Notes: generated from the sequence alone by a model not told the origin. A DNA stretch of 64,000 nucleotides from Arthrobacter sp. B1I2 (GCF_030816485.1 NZ_JAUSYC010000001.1:2976001-3040000); one strand, 5' to 3'; shown: positions 9,368 to 17,639, counted from the first letter of the stretch. Numbers and translations: made by a program.

Positions 9368-9985
9368 TCACCGTCTACGGGCGCCCTCGTTCTCCAGCGT
9401 GGGTGCCCCGGCCGTTTGCGGAGCGCGGACTGTCGTTGTGATCAGGGTGGACATGATGTCGACGGCGTCATCATTGGAGAGCCCATTGTCATGGCAAAGT
9501 GATCGCCATGTCCAGAAGGAAATCCCGTGGCTGAGGGTGGCATATAACCGGGGGTTCCTGTCCGTCGGGGGGAACGGCTCGAGCAGGATGTTCCGGAAGT
9601 GGGCGTTCCTGGATTCAAGACCTGTGCGGTGTGTCTTCGGGAGCGCATCCCAGTCCCCATAGATCCGGGTAAGCATGGCCTCGCCGTCTCGATAGAACCG
9701 GTACAGATCGGTCAGGCCAACTGCCAGGCGCTCGAGGGGGTCGGCGTGCCGGGACCATTCCCCGGGATCGGGGAGTTGCTGTTGCGAGAGCCAGTGCGAG
9801 GAACAGGCCGAGAAGAGGGCCTCGTCGTCGGCAAAGTGCCGGTAGACGGTCAACCTGGTAACGCCGGCCTTTTCGGCGACACCCGCGACCGTGGTGCGGG
9901 CCGGCCCGATGGAACCGTGCAGGATCACAGCCGCGTCGATAATGCGCTGGTGAGTGCCACTGATCTTTTCGGTTCTTTTGCCCAT
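9368..9985 (-). CDS. TetR-family transcriptional regulator
   Basis: Protein of 205 residues. Residues ~12-58 form the TetR helix-turn-helix (RIIDAAVILHG, then TTVAGVAEKAGVTRLTVYRHF); the rest is the helical ligand-binding domain, including HGISFWTWRSLC near the C-terminus. It is divergent from the cupin-NiCoT operon, and an inverted repeat sits over that operon's transcription start, so repression of the cupin and metal transporter, relieved by an unknown ligand, is the likely role. The start at 9985 (MGKRTEKISG) places the DNA-binding domain at the normal distance from the N-terminus. Confidence 0.85.
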   Translation of the reverse strand: MGKRTEKISGTHQRIIDAAVILHGSIGPARTTVAGVAEKAGVTRLTVYRHFADDEALFSACSSHWLSQQQLPDPGEWSRHADPLERLAVGLTDLYRFYRDGEAMLTRIYGDWDALPKTHRTGLESRNAHFRNILLEPFPPTDRNPRLYATLSHGISFWTWRSLCHDNGLSNDDAVDIMSTLITTTVRAPQTAGAPTLENEGARRR

Positions 9986-10031
9986 TTCGTAGCGGCGGCT
10001 TTTGGATGAACGAGTATGTTCACTCAATGTA

Positions 10032-10060
10032 TTGACTCTCCTCCTTCCCGGGCGGACAAT
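10032..10060 (+). promoter_or_regulatory. Promoter of the cupin-NiCoT operon
   Basis: TTGACT (10032-10037) and GACAAT (10055-10060) are separated by exactly 17 nt, a near-consensus vegetative promoter. Transcription would start near 10067, inside the inverted repeat at 10065-10082. Confidence 0.6.
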
Positions 10061-10064
10061 TTCG

Positions 10065-10082
10065 GTATACACCATTGTATAT
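10065..10082. promoter_or_regulatory. Probable TetR operator
   Basis: GTATACA-CCAT-TGTATAT is a 7-bp inverted repeat with one mismatch around a 4-nt centre. It covers the predicted transcription start of the cupin gene and lies in the spacer between the divergent TetR and cupin genes, the standard place for a TetR operator. Confidence 0.55.
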
Positions 10083-10105
10083 TGAAATTGGAAGGGCGGT
10101 CCGCT

Positions 10106-10618
10106 ATGGACCTTGAGAGAGCTCCGCGGCTGACAATCGTGCAGCCGGGCCAGGGGCGCGAGAGCAGTCTCGGGACGATTGGCGTTGTCTTCAAGCTCTT
10201 CGGTGAGCACACGAATGAAAAGATCTCGATTGTGGAGCACCCGTTCCCTGTCGGGGCCCTGGTTCCCCCGCACACGCATACGCGGGAGGACGAGTATTCG
10301 ATCGTCATTGAAGGCGAGATAGGGTTCCGGTCCGGCGAGCGTGAGGCGGTGCTCGGGGCCGGGGGCTACATCACGAAACCGCGGGGGGAGCTCCACACGA
10401 TGTGGAACGCGGGCAAAGTCCCCGCACGGATGATCGAGATCATCAGCCCGGCCGGGTTCGAGCATTTCTTCTGGGGACTGGCCGATCACTTTGAAGCAGG
10501 TCCGCCAGATCCCGAGGTCATCGGCAAACTGGCCGCGGAATACGGGCTTCAGTTCGGCGAGCCGCCCTGGCTGCCGGACATCATCGCCCGGTACGGGCTG
10601 ACACCACCGATGGGCTGA
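10106..10618 (+). CDS. Cupin-domain metalloprotein (dioxygenase-like)
   Basis: Single-domain cupin of 170 residues. Both cupin motifs are complete: the first gives PPHTHTREDEY (two His and one Glu ligand), the second GGYITKPRGELHTMWN (the fourth ligand His, matching G-x5-P-x-G-x2-H-x3-N). A mononuclear metal site is therefore expected. Such proteins include quercetin-type dioxygenases and other oxygenases; the substrate is unknown. ATG 10106 follows GGAAGGG. It is 8 nt upstream of the nickel/cobalt transporter and divergent from TetR, suggesting the transporter may feed this protein its metal. Confidence 0.8.
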   Translation: MDLERAPRLTIVQPGQGRESSLGTIGVVFKLFGEHTNEKISIVEHPFPVGALVPPHTHTREDEYSIVIEGEIGFRSGEREAVLGAGGYITKPRGELHTMWNAGKVPARMIEIISPAGFEHFFWGLADHFEAGPPDPEVIGKLAAEYGLQFGEPPWLPDIIARYGLTPPMG

Positions 10619-10626
10619 CAGGAGTC

Positions 10627-11703
10627 ATGGGCCTCCCGGTTTCGCTGGAGTCATCCAGGCGCAGCAGTGGCATCACGAACCGGAAGCCGGTATCTCCCAT
10701 CGCCGGCATGGCCGGGACCATCATCGGATTGCATATGCTGGGCTGGGGTGTCCTGCTGTTCGGCGTTGTTCCGCAGAACCTGCAGATCAGCTCGACGCAG
10801 GTCTTCGGCACGGGGATCGGAGTGGGCGCGTACCTGCTGGGAATGAGGCACGCCTTCGACGTCGACCATATCGCGGCCATTGACTGCACGACCCGCAAGC
10901 TCATCGGCGAAGGCCGCCGCCCCCTATCGGTCGGCTTCTGGTTTTCGCTTGGCCATTCCAGCCTTGTCTTTGTGCTTTGCGCTCTTCTGGCCTCCGGAGC
11001 GCAGTATCTGGGCGGCCTGGTGGGGGAGGGTGCGTCGCCCTTACGTGAAGTCTTGGGATTCGTAGGCGCCGCGATCTCAGGAGTTTTCCTCTATATCCTG
11101 GCGGCCCTCAACGTGCTCATCCTGCTGCGCGCCGTGACGGACTTCCGCGGTCTCCGGGACGGCCACCCGATGGATCCTGCGGCCGGTTCCCCCACCGGTC
11201 TGATGGCCCGTATCCTGCGACCAGTCCTCCAGAGCATCAGCAAGCCCTGGCAGATGTATCTCGTGGGGCTGCTTTTCGGCCTGGGCTTCGACACGGCCAC
11301 TGAAGTCGCTTTGCTCGTCGTCGCGGTGGGCGCGGCGACGACGGGGCTTCCCTGGTATGCCATCCTCATCCTGCCGACGCTCTTCGCCGCGGGCATGTGT
11401 CTGCTGGATACCCTGGACGCATGGTTCATGAATGCGGCCTACTGCAGGGCATTCTCCAGCCCGGTCCGAAGGATGAAGTACAACGTCGTACTCACTGGGC
11501 TCTCTGCCGCCGTCGCCCTGGGCATCGGGACAGCGGAACTGTTGTCACTGACGCCTGTGAGCCTCGATCTGACCGGACTGGGTTATGTGGTGGCTGGCCT
11601 GTTCCTACTCTTCTGGCTTGCGGCGGTCTGCGTCGGTCGATTCGATGCCGGCAGGCGGTCCCGTACCTTCGAGCCGGAACAGTCAGGCCACAAGATTCCC
11701 TGA
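10627..11703 (+). CDS. NiCoT-family nickel/cobalt permease (HoxN/NixA type)
   Basis: Integral membrane protein of 358 residues with about eight transmembrane segments. The family signature in helix II is complete: RHAFDVDHIAAID, with His75, Asp80 and His81 of HxxxxDH forming the selectivity site; the second signature GLGFDTATE is also present, as is LGHSS. It should take up Ni2+ and/or Co2+ driven by membrane potential. It shares a transcript with the cupin gene 8 nt upstream and is probably under the divergent TetR protein. No urease or hydrogenase genes are in the window to name another user of the metal. Confidence 0.9.
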   Translation: MGLPVSLESSRRSSGITNRKPVSPIAGMAGTIIGLHMLGWGVLLFGVVPQNLQISSTQVFGTGIGVGAYLLGMRHAFDVDHIAAIDCTTRKLIGEGRRPLSVGFWFSLGHSSLVFVLCALLASGAQYLGGLVGEGASPLREVLGFVGAAISGVFLYILAALNVLILLRAVTDFRGLRDGHPMDPAAGSPTGLMARILRPVLQSISKPWQMYLVGLLFGLGFDTATEVALLVVAVGAATTGLPWYAILILPTLFAAGMCLLDTLDAWFMNAAYCRAFSSPVRRMKYNVVLTGLSAAVALGIGTAELLSLTPVSLDLTGLGYVVAGLFLLFWLAAVCVGRFDAGRRSRTFEPEQSGHKIP

Positions 11704-11709
11704 GACAGA

Positions 11710-12039
11710 TCTGGTACCCGGTATCCCGTGCGCTGCCCGGCGACGGCCTCGTCTGCAAACCCACCTTCAACGCCGCCCGGCCATCACCATCGCCGCGCCG
11801 CCGGAGCGGATCCGGCCATGGCTGGTTCAGGCCGGACTTGCCCGCGGGGGCTGGTACAGCTACGACAACTCGACCCGGTGGCACAGGACTCGACCCGGCT
11901 TATCAGCCGCGTCCGCTCCCGCTACTGGTGGTTCTCGCCCACAATCGCCTTCCCAGCGCTTCTGGAGTTTGGCGACATCTGGATGATGCGCAAGATGCTG
12001 CTCAATACTCGCGAGCGTGTCGAAACAGTGCCGGTCTGA
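11710..12039 (+). pseudogene. Remnant of an SRPBCC/polyketide-cyclase-type gene
   Basis: Three recognisable pieces lie in three different frames. About 11712-11785 reads YPVSRALPGDGLVCKPTFNA; 11784-11885 reads ITIAAPPERIRPWLVQAG then RGGWYSYDNSTRW, the hallmark start of a START-like SRPBCC domain; 11885-12039 reads DSTRLISRVRSRYWWFSP then LLEFGDIWMMRKMLL, the domain's end. Some 80-100 residues between the second and third pieces are gone. At least two frameshifts plus a deletion make it non-functional. It directly follows the NiCoT gene. Confidence 0.65.
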
Positions 12040-12090
12040 GCGATTTCCGCCAGGATCAAAGCGTCAGGGAAACTGCTCGAAGGAACCCCG

Positions 12091-13038
12091 CTACGTCTCC
12101 TCCGCTTTCGAGTAAAGCGCCAGGAGGTCGCGGCTGAACTCGTGCGGGGACGTTTCGCACGGACTGTGCCCGCCCCTGTAGACCCCGATCCGGGCACGGA
12201 TGGCCTGGGCGAACAGCCGGTGCAGCTGGAGCGGCCAGAGGTCATGCTCGCCGACGGCCACGAAGATGGGAATTGGGGCTTCCGCCAGCTTCTGCCGAAG
12301 GTCCGGAATGTTCTGCATGAGGGTGTAGATATCCCGGACGGAGGCGCGGCGGGTGAAGCGGAAACGGTAATTCACGAACCGCTGCCGTCCCGGCGGCACA
12401 TGCGCCACCCTGCCGCTGCGGATCCCCCAGATCAGCAGGGCCGCACCCGTCCGGCCATTCACCCACGTGCTGAACCGGCCAATTCGGCTGACGCCCCTGA
12501 AACCCTGGCCGGGCTCCGGCGGGCAACCCAACAGGGTGAGGGACTTGAAGAGCTCCGGCCGCTCCACATAGGCAAGCTGGGCGATGATCCCCGCGAAGGA
12601 ATACCCCACAACGTGGACGGGAGTGGCTGTGGTTTCCATGACCGCCAGGAAGTCATCCATGAAAAGCCGGTAGTCGTAGTGCTTCCCGGGCGGCACAAGG
12701 TTCTCGGGGCCCGCATCTGCCGACTGGTACTGGCCCGCCAGGTCGTAGGTCAGCGCGTAGTAGCCGGCATCGGCAAGGTCGGGCATCATGAGCGAGAAAT
12801 CCTCTTTCGAGCCCGTGGCGCCGGGTACCAACACGACGCAGGGATGGTTCGGATCACCCAGCGCCATGGCGGCAAGCCTGCCGCTGGGAACGTTGATGCT
12901 GAAACGCACCGCGCCCGGCGGCGGAACCGACCAGTCGACGTCCCCCAACCCGGCATCCAGCAGGGCGGCCGCGTCCACCCGGGCAGAACCGAACTCCTCA
13001 GGGTCAACCCCTTGCTCTTTCCGGCCCGGCTCCGCCAT
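12091..13038 (-). CDS. Alpha/beta-fold hydrolase
   Basis: Protein of 315 residues with a complete hydrolase triad: nucleophile Ser147 in GYSFAG, acid Asp266 in VGEHDLWP and His291 in YRGGHSPCETSP. The oxyanion-hole strand reads VVLVPGATGSKEDF, and a cap region spans ~175-245. No signal peptide is present, so it acts in the cytoplasm on an unknown ester, amide or epoxide. The start ATG lies 6 nt behind TATCTT without a Shine-Dalgarno, so a leaderless transcript is likely. It is transcribed away from the HNH gene's 3' end, 24 nt away, in the same direction. Confidence 0.85.
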   Translation of the reverse strand: MAEPGRKEQGVDPEEFGSARVDAAALLDAGLGDVDWSVPPPGAVRFSINVPSGRLAAMALGDPNHPCVVLVPGATGSKEDFSLMMPDLADAGYYALTYDLAGQYQSADAGPENLVPPGKHYDYRLFMDDFLAVMETTATPVHVVGYSFAGIIAQLAYVERPELFKSLTLLGCPPEPGQGFRGVSRIGRFSTWVNGRTGAALLIWGIRSGRVAHVPPGRQRFVNYRFRFTRRASVRDIYTLMQNIPDLRQKLAEAPIPIFVAVGEHDLWPLQLHRLFAQAIRARIGVYRGGHSPCETSPHEFSRDLLALYSKAEET

Positions 13039-13044
13039 GGTCCC

Positions 13045-13050
13045 AAGATA
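13045..13050 (-). promoter_or_regulatory. -10 hexamer of a probable leaderless hydrolase transcript
   Basis: Minus-strand TATCTT, then GGGACC, then the ATG at 13038. It fits TANNNT with the 6-nt spacing seen at several other genes in this window. Confidence 0.5.
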
Positions 13051-13062
13051 GCCCAGGAATCC

Positions 13063-13932
13063 TTACGTCTGGCCGCCTCCGAGGATCCGCCGCGCATCCT
13101 CCTGCGCCCGGAGGGCCAGATCACTGACCACCTCACCCTTGATGTGCCCGGCGGCGGCGAGGATGCTCCGGAGTTCGGAAAGCGTCCGCGGCGGGTAGGC
13201 GCCGTGCGCCATGGCGTGGCAGTTGTGGCAGAGCGGAATGAGGTCGGCTATGGGGTCAAGCTGGTATCCGCTGTCAAGCATCACCGGCGGCACAACGTGG
13301 TGCACGGCTGTCGCTCCTGTGCCGGCCCCGCCGTAGGTGGACTCGAACGAGAAGCCGCAGGCGGCGCACGACGTGCCATGGAAGGCCAGGCAGGCCCGCC
13401 GCGCGTCAGGGTCCCGCTCAAAGCGGTTCACCTGGATATTGCTGACGGCGCCCGGTGGGGAGGTTCCGGCGACCACCTCGGTGGGATCCGGCGTCGTGGG
13501 TCCGTAGTCCCGCCACAAGCGTTGCAGAACAGGCTCGGACGACGGCGGCAGGGTCACCAGTGAGGGGCCGTTCGCCTTATCCCAAAGGTCACCGGGGAGG
13601 GCGTCGCGAAGGGTGCCGGGACGTATCTGTTCACCCAGCGGGAGCAGTGAGTCGAAAGCCACCGCGATGTACCAGTCAGTGCCGCCGGGCTCCCTGGTGG
13701 CGACACCCTGGTACGGCTCAGACATCACGCATCCGTGCCCGATCAGGCCGCTGCCTGCGTCATTGTTGCCGTGCAGCAGGAGCCAGGCTTCAGTCCCCGG
13801 GAGGATGTCCGGGCAGGAACCGGCATGCCAGCGGGCCAGGAACCTGCCGGATTCCGCCACCTGCTCGACCACGGCCCGGTAATCCCAGCGGTGCAGTCGC
13901 TTGGTGTCGCAGTTGAGAATTACGGCCGCCAC
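13063..13932 (-). CDS. HNH endonuclease-domain protein
   Basis: Protein of 289 residues. The C-terminal third is an HNH nuclease of the zinc-bound type: SCAACGF (Cys189, Cys192), catalytic AVHHVVPP (His211, His212), then LCHNCHAMAHG (Cys235, Cys238, His239, His243). Residues 1-165 form a separate domain of unknown fold (GRFLARWHAGSC, WYIAVAFDSLLP) that may recognise DNA, as in stand-alone modification-dependent nucleases. No methyltransferase or partner restriction gene is adjacent. GTG at 13932 is the only plausible initiator before the conserved part. Confidence 0.8.
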   Translation of the reverse strand: MAAVILNCDTKRLHRWDYRAVVEQVAESGRFLARWHAGSCPDILPGTEAWLLLHGNNDAGSGLIGHGCVMSEPYQGVATREPGGTDWYIAVAFDSLLPLGEQIRPGTLRDALPGDLWDKANGPSLVTLPPSSEPVLQRLWRDYGPTTPDPTEVVAGTSPPGAVSNIQVNRFERDPDARRACLAFHGTSCAACGFSFESTYGGAGTGATAVHHVVPPVMLDSGYQLDPIADLIPLCHNCHAMAHGAYPPRTLSELRSILAAAGHIKGEVVSDLALRAQEDARRILGGGQT

Positions 13933-13985
13933 TGCCCACCGAACCCAGCCATGCGTCGTCCATCACCAAGCCCGTGAAGCGGGAC

Positions 13986-14180
13986 TTAGATCGGTTCCTT
14001 GGCCAGTGCCTTGGTCTTGGGGGGCGTTTCGCGTCCCAACCGTTCATCGAGCGTGACGCGCAGCCTGGCCGCAGCAACCTGGACACGATGCTCGGCAGGG
14101 GTGGCCTTTTTCCTGGCCGGCTTGGCAGTGCTGGTACGGGGAGTGTGGACAAAACGGTGTTCAGGCGACGTTGCGCTCAT
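13986..14180 (-). CDS. Small basic protein of unknown function, 64 aa
   Basis: A 64-residue, Lys/Arg/Thr/Pro-rich protein (TAKPARKKATPAEHRV, ETPPKTKALAKEP) with a central helix VQVAAARLRVTLDERLG. The start overlaps the preceding gene's stop as ATGA (14177-14180) and is preceded by AAGGAGGT at optimal spacing, strong evidence that it is translated and coupled to the upstream membrane-protein gene. No family is recognised. The charge suggests nucleic-acid or anionic-surface binding, but that is inference. Confidence 0.65.
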   Translation of the reverse strand: MSATSPEHRFVHTPRTSTAKPARKKATPAEHRVQVAAARLRVTLDERLGRETPPKTKALAKEPI

Positions 14181-14707
14181 GGTCCAACCTCCTTGGTACT
14201 GTCTTCATCCGTCGTTCCATTCTCGCCTAAGTCGTCGCCGTCGTCCACGAAGGTCATCTCCTGTCCGGAGCCGGCTTCGGGTTCAGCGTCGTCCCCGTTC
14301 TCATCGCCGGAAACACTCTTCCAGGCAATGTCGAACAACTCGAGCTCCTCGTTGCGGGCCAGTTCGCTCCTGGCCAGGACTTCCAGCGTCGCCAGGCCCA
14401 GCGCCTTTGTCCCTTCATCCGAGTCCAAAGCCCGGTCCAGCGCCCACTGCGTCCGGCGCCACCATTCCGCCCGGCTGTCAGCCGCGGTCTTTTGCTGCAG
14501 GGCATTGGCGTCCGCCTCGCGCTTTTGGTCCAGCGCGGTCCTGTCGGCCGCGGTGCGTTGCTTGAGGGTCCGCCAGTTAATGTAGAAGGCCAGCAGGGCT
14601 GCGATGAGAACAGCCAGGGGACCCAGCCCGGCGAGGATGACCCACCAGTCCGCGGGCCCGGAATGGACGACGACGTCCAGTGGGCCGGGGGAGGGAACAG
14701 GGGTCAC
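14177..14707 (-). CDS. Single-pass membrane protein with coiled coil and acidic tail
   Basis: Protein of 176 residues: one transmembrane helix at ~21-43 (WWVILAGLGPLAVLIAALLA), then a predicted coiled coil (LKQRTAADRTALDQKREA, and on through LQQKTAADSRAEWWRR), a helical middle and a strongly acidic C-terminus. The topology suggests a cytoplasmic coiled coil anchored to the membrane. No enzyme motif is seen. The GTG start at 14707 sits 6 nt behind TAAGCT, so the transcript is probably leaderless; the stop overlaps the next gene's start. Confidence 0.7.
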   Translation of the reverse strand: MTPVPSPGPLDVVVHSGPADWWVILAGLGPLAVLIAALLAFYINWRTLKQRTAADRTALDQKREADANALQQKTAADSRAEWWRRTQWALDRALDSDEGTKALGLATLEVLARSELARNEELELFDIAWKSVSGDENGDDAEPEAGSGQEMTFVDDGDDLGENGTTDEDSTKEVGP

Positions 14708-14713
14708 GGAAAC

Positions 14714-14719
14714 AGCTTA
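14714..14719 (-). promoter_or_regulatory. -10 hexamer of a probable leaderless transcript
   Basis: Minus-strand TAAGCT, then GTTTCC, then GTG 14707. Same arrangement as at 852, 5222, 13045 and 46280. Confidence 0.45.
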
Positions 14720-14768
14720 GGCCGAAGTGCCGCCGCGGCCCGGGCGACACTCCTGCCACCGCCCTGCA

Positions 14769-15620
14769 TCAGTTGGCGTGCCGGGAAATGAGGACCGGTC
14801 CCCGGGCGTGGTGCAGTACTGCGTGGGCGGTTGAACCGATGGTCTCCCTGAGAATGCCTTGACCTTGGGAACCCACCACCACTATCCGGGCTTCCCTGGC
14901 GGCTGTCAGGATGGCGTGGGGGACGGAACTGTCCGTGAGTATCCTGCCGTCAACGGAAACCTCGGGGGCTTTGGTTCGAGCATGTTTCAGGGCGGACCCA
15001 AGAACTTCCCGGGCATCAGCAGCGGCGGCCTGCCCGTCCCGCCGCGAAAAGCCGGCGGGCACGTGGCGGACATGGACCACCGTCAGGGGTGCGTTCCAGG
15101 CGGAAGCCACGGCGCAGGCGTCTTCCAGCGCCGCGGGAGAACCTGATGCGTCGACGGCGGCGACGACGGGTCCGGCAGGATGGCTGTCATCCCGGATCAC
15201 CGCTACCGGGCAGGCAGCAGTGGCCGCCAGTTCCAGGCTCACGGATCCCACGAGGAGGCCCAGGAAGCCGCCCAGCCCGCGGCTGCCGACAACCAGCAAC
15301 CTTTCACCGGCAGAGAATTCGGCCAGAAGCTGTGCGGGCAGTCCGTGAAGCAGGGTGCTGCGGATTTCAAGCCCTGGTACTTCCGCCGCCGCGTGCGAGA
15401 CGCCTTCCTCCAGGACGGACTGGGCGGACTGTTCCAGGCCGCTGCCTGACACGCCTGGGACAGGACCGAGGTGCCTTGTCAGCAGCGGCCACATTGAACA
15501 ATGCACCACATGGAGCGGGCAATTGGTGGCCCGGGCGTGGCGGGACGCCCAACGGACGGCTGCCGCTGCCTCGTCCGAGCCGTCATAGCCGGCCACAATG
15601 GCCCCCGCATCATCCGTCAC
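14769..15620 (-). CDS. Universal stress protein, two UspA domains
   Basis: Tandem UspA protein of 283 residues. Domain 1 begins IVAGYDGSDEAAAAVRWA and contains the ATP-loop motif VGSRGLGGFLGLLVGSVSLE; domain 2 begins PVVAAVDASGS and ends with VGSQGQGILRETIGSTAHAV then HARGPVLI. The G-x2-G-x9-G(S/T) nucleotide-binding pattern is present in both. It has the same build as the mycobacterial DosR-controlled Usp proteins. A DosR-like box lies 36 nt before its start, the first of the stress island. Confidence 0.92.
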   Translation of the reverse strand: MTDDAGAIVAGYDGSDEAAAAVRWASRHARATNCPLHVVHCSMWPLLTRHLGPVPGVSGSGLEQSAQSVLEEGVSHAAAEVPGLEIRSTLLHGLPAQLLAEFSAGERLLVVGSRGLGGFLGLLVGSVSLELAATAACPVAVIRDDSHPAGPVVAAVDASGSPAALEDACAVASAWNAPLTVVHVRHVPAGFSRRDGQAAAADAREVLGSALKHARTKAPEVSVDGRILTDSSVPHAILTAAREARIVVVGSQGQGILRETIGSTAHAVLHHARGPVLISRHAN

Positions 15621-15656
15621 GTAACTGCGCTCCTCATCAGACTGGTCTTCGCCAGT

Positions 15657-15671
15657 GGGACCTTAGGCCCT
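15657..15671 (+). promoter_or_regulatory. DosR-like box (usp / DUF5129 spacer)
   Basis: GGGACCTTAGGCCCT differs from the mycobacterial DosR motif GGGACTTTNGGCCCT at one defined position. It lies between the divergent usp (start 15620) and DUF5129 gene (start 15724), 36 and 52 nt from the two start codons. Confidence 0.6.
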
Positions 15672-15723
15672 TTGGCGGGCCTGCCCCTTGGTTCCATGCT
15701 GATTCTAGGAAACGGGGAGGGAC

Positions 15724-17181
15724 ATGGGCAGCATGATGCGACGGATAGCTGTGAACCTATTTGTCCTGGTGGCGTTCCTGCTGGGCGCCGCAGGCCCTGG
15801 CACCGCTGCGCCGCCCGCGGCCGTGGTTGTGGAGGACACAGCAGGGGTGCTGGACCTCAACACCCTGGTACCCGCCGTCGAACGCATCCAGTTCTACGAG
15901 CCCACCCGGGTTGCCGTCTTCACGTACAACGGAAAGGCCGAGGACAACCTCAATGAAGAGGTCCTGAAGTTTGCACGCGTAAGGCACCCGGAGTGGATCA
16001 GTGCGGACGGGCAGAAATGGGCCGACGGCCTGTTCATTTTCGCGCTCGACCCGGCGGGCCGCCATGTGGGCACGTACATGGGCGAGGACCGGAAAGTGTC
16101 CCTTGAGCAGCGCAGCGACATTCAGGACGCTTCGAAGGAACTGTTCCGCGACGCACAGTGGACCGACGGCACGGTGGCCGGCATTCGCCGTGCCGCCGAA
16201 CTCATCAACCAGCCCTGGTACAGGTCCGCCGCGTTCCTGATCACAGCGTGGGTCACCGGTGGACTTGCTGCCCTGGGCGCTGCGGCATGGTTGATTGTGC
16301 GGGCCGTGACCAGGGCTGCCTGCCGTAAGCAGGTTGAACGCGGTGACCGGAGCTACTCCAACGTCAGCATGGACCTGGACGTAACGGAACTGAACGCCGG
16401 CACCATCCCCGAATCATCACGCTACGGGAGCCAGGTCCTGGAGAAGCACCGCACGTTCCTGAGCCGCTATGCAGCCGCCACGGAGCTGTCCAACCAGGTG
16501 CACGCGCTGGGCAAACGGTCGTTAAGCAGCCGGAAGAACCTCAAACTTGCCCGGCAGTTTGCCGACAGTGCCGCCGAGCTGGATGCGCTGGATGATGTCA
16601 TCGCCGACAGCAACGCCTTACTGAACCGTGCGGACACCTGGCCGACTGCCTGGGACCGGCAGCTCGCCCCGTTCCGCAAGGATCTGGCCGGAATCGAGCA
16701 ACTGCTGGCCAAACGCCATGGGCAGGGGGACTCCGCCACCGCCACGGCACTTCGTTCCTTCCGCGACGAAAGCCTGCGGGATATCGAACGGTGGACAGCA
16801 GAACTGGCTGACGGGCGCATCACACCCGAAGAGGCGCTGGACCGGCTTTATGGGGCGCGCTCCCGGCTCTCGGAGCTGCTGGAGAACCATGCAGAAACAG
16901 TCATCCAGGGGTTCGCCAGGAATGAGCGCGAGGCGCGCCTGATGCGCGAGCAGATGGACACCGCCCACGGGGGCCTTGACCACCGCAGGCAGCGGGTCTA
17001 TGAACCAAGCATCCTGGGCACGGTGTACCCGTCGTACCAGTTCTTCTCCGTAGCCACGTTCAACTCCGGCATCAATACCGGGGTCAGCAGCGTCAATTCG
17101 GCCAGGGGCGGCGGCAGCACCACCGGCTATGGCAGCAGCGGCGGAAGCTTCTCCGGCTCCGGCAGTTCCTCGGGGTTCTAA
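15724..17181 (+). CDS. DUF5129 family secreted/membrane protein
   Basis: Protein of 485 residues. A signal peptide (residues ~5-28, IAVNLFVLVAFLLGAAGPG) is followed by an extracellular TPM-like domain (VVVEDTAGVLDLNTLVPAVE, VAVFTYNGKAEDNLNEEV), a transmembrane helix near 168-190 and a long cytoplasmic helical region, ending in a Ser/Gly-rich tail. This matches the actinobacterial DUF5129 group, function unknown. ATG 15724 has GGGGAGGG at good spacing. It is divergent from the two-domain usp across a DosR-like box. The SG-rich tail ending at GF resembles tails of TPM-domain proteins. Confidence 0.75.
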   Translation: MGSMMRRIAVNLFVLVAFLLGAAGPGTAAPPAAVVVEDTAGVLDLNTLVPAVERIQFYEPTRVAVFTYNGKAEDNLNEEVLKFARVRHPEWISADGQKWADGLFIFALDPAGRHVGTYMGEDRKVSLEQRSDIQDASKELFRDAQWTDGTVAGIRRAAELINQPWYRSAAFLITAWVTGGLAALGAAAWLIVRAVTRAACRKQVERGDRSYSNVSMDLDVTELNAGTIPESSRYGSQVLEKHRTFLSRYAAATELSNQVHALGKRSLSSRKNLKLARQFADSAAELDALDDVIADSNALLNRADTWPTAWDRQLAPFRKDLAGIEQLLAKRHGQGDSATATALRSFRDESLRDIERWTAELADGRITPEEALDRLYGARSRLSELLENHAETVIQGFARNEREARLMREQMDTAHGGLDHRRQRVYEPSILGTVYPSYQFFSVATFNSGINTGVSSVNSARGGGSTTGYGSSGGSFSGSGSSSGF

Positions 17182-17187
17182 CTCAAA

Positions 17188-17225
17188 GCCGTTGTCAGGG
17201 CACCGGGCCGTTGTCAGGGCACCGG
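17188..17225. repeat. Perfect 19-bp tandem duplication
   Basis: GCCGTTGTCAGGGCACCGG occurs twice back to back (17188-17206 and 17207-17225), just after the DUF5129 stop and just before the YegP-like stop. It looks like a recent local duplication between two convergent genes; no terminator hairpin is evident. Confidence 0.85.
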
Positions 17226-17226
17226 C

Positions 17227-17499
17227 TTAGGCGGCGCCCACGGAGCTAAGCCTGCGCATCCCACGCTGGACGGCGTAACGCGGATGCTGCGTGGTGGCAT
17301 GGACCATGCCCGGAGCTGGCGGCGTAACGTCCCGGATCAGGCCGGTTCCGGCGCATTCCCGGACCTCTTCAATTGCCGCGGCAGCCGCCTGCTTGTCGGT
17401 GAACTGTCCGGAAACTGCCAGTACGTGTCCGTCCGGCATCACAAGCCGGAACCGGATCTGCGAATCGTCATCGACAAACAGTTCGAACGTTCCTGCCAT
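17227..17499 (-). CDS. YegP/DUF1508-family small protein
   Basis: Protein of 90 residues whose first ~60 match the YegP fold: FELFVDDDSQIRFRLVMPDG, then FTDKQAAAAAIEEVRECA. Family members have one or two such repeats and unknown function; here there is one, followed by a short basic tail. ATG 17499 is preceded by GAGGAG. A nearly symmetric DosR-like box lies 143 nt upstream, within the end of the next gene. Confidence 0.75.
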   Translation of the reverse strand: MAGTFELFVDDDSQIRFRLVMPDGHVLAVSGQFTDKQAAAAAIEEVRECAGTGLIRDVTPPAPGMVHATTQHPRYAVQRGMRRLSSVGAA

Positions 17500-17639
17500 A
17501 AGCCTTGCTCTCCTCTTTCGTCCTGCCTCCGTGGATGAGGCTGCATGCCCGCCGGCCTTCGGCTCCAGCAAACCCGGATGCACAACCCCAGCGTCGTGCT
17601 TCCGGCCTGGACCACCATCTCAAGAGACCAGCCCGTCTT

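Noticed and set aside
12142..13563. Long rightward open frame of 473 codons opposite the hydrolase and HNH genes
   Set aside because: It is antisense to two genes with complete catalytic motifs and has no recognisable domain; high-GC third positions create such shadows.
17188..17225. Considered as an attachment site or CRISPR-like repeat
   Set aside because: Only two adjacent copies with no spacer, no integrase or cas genes; simple tandem duplication is sufficient.
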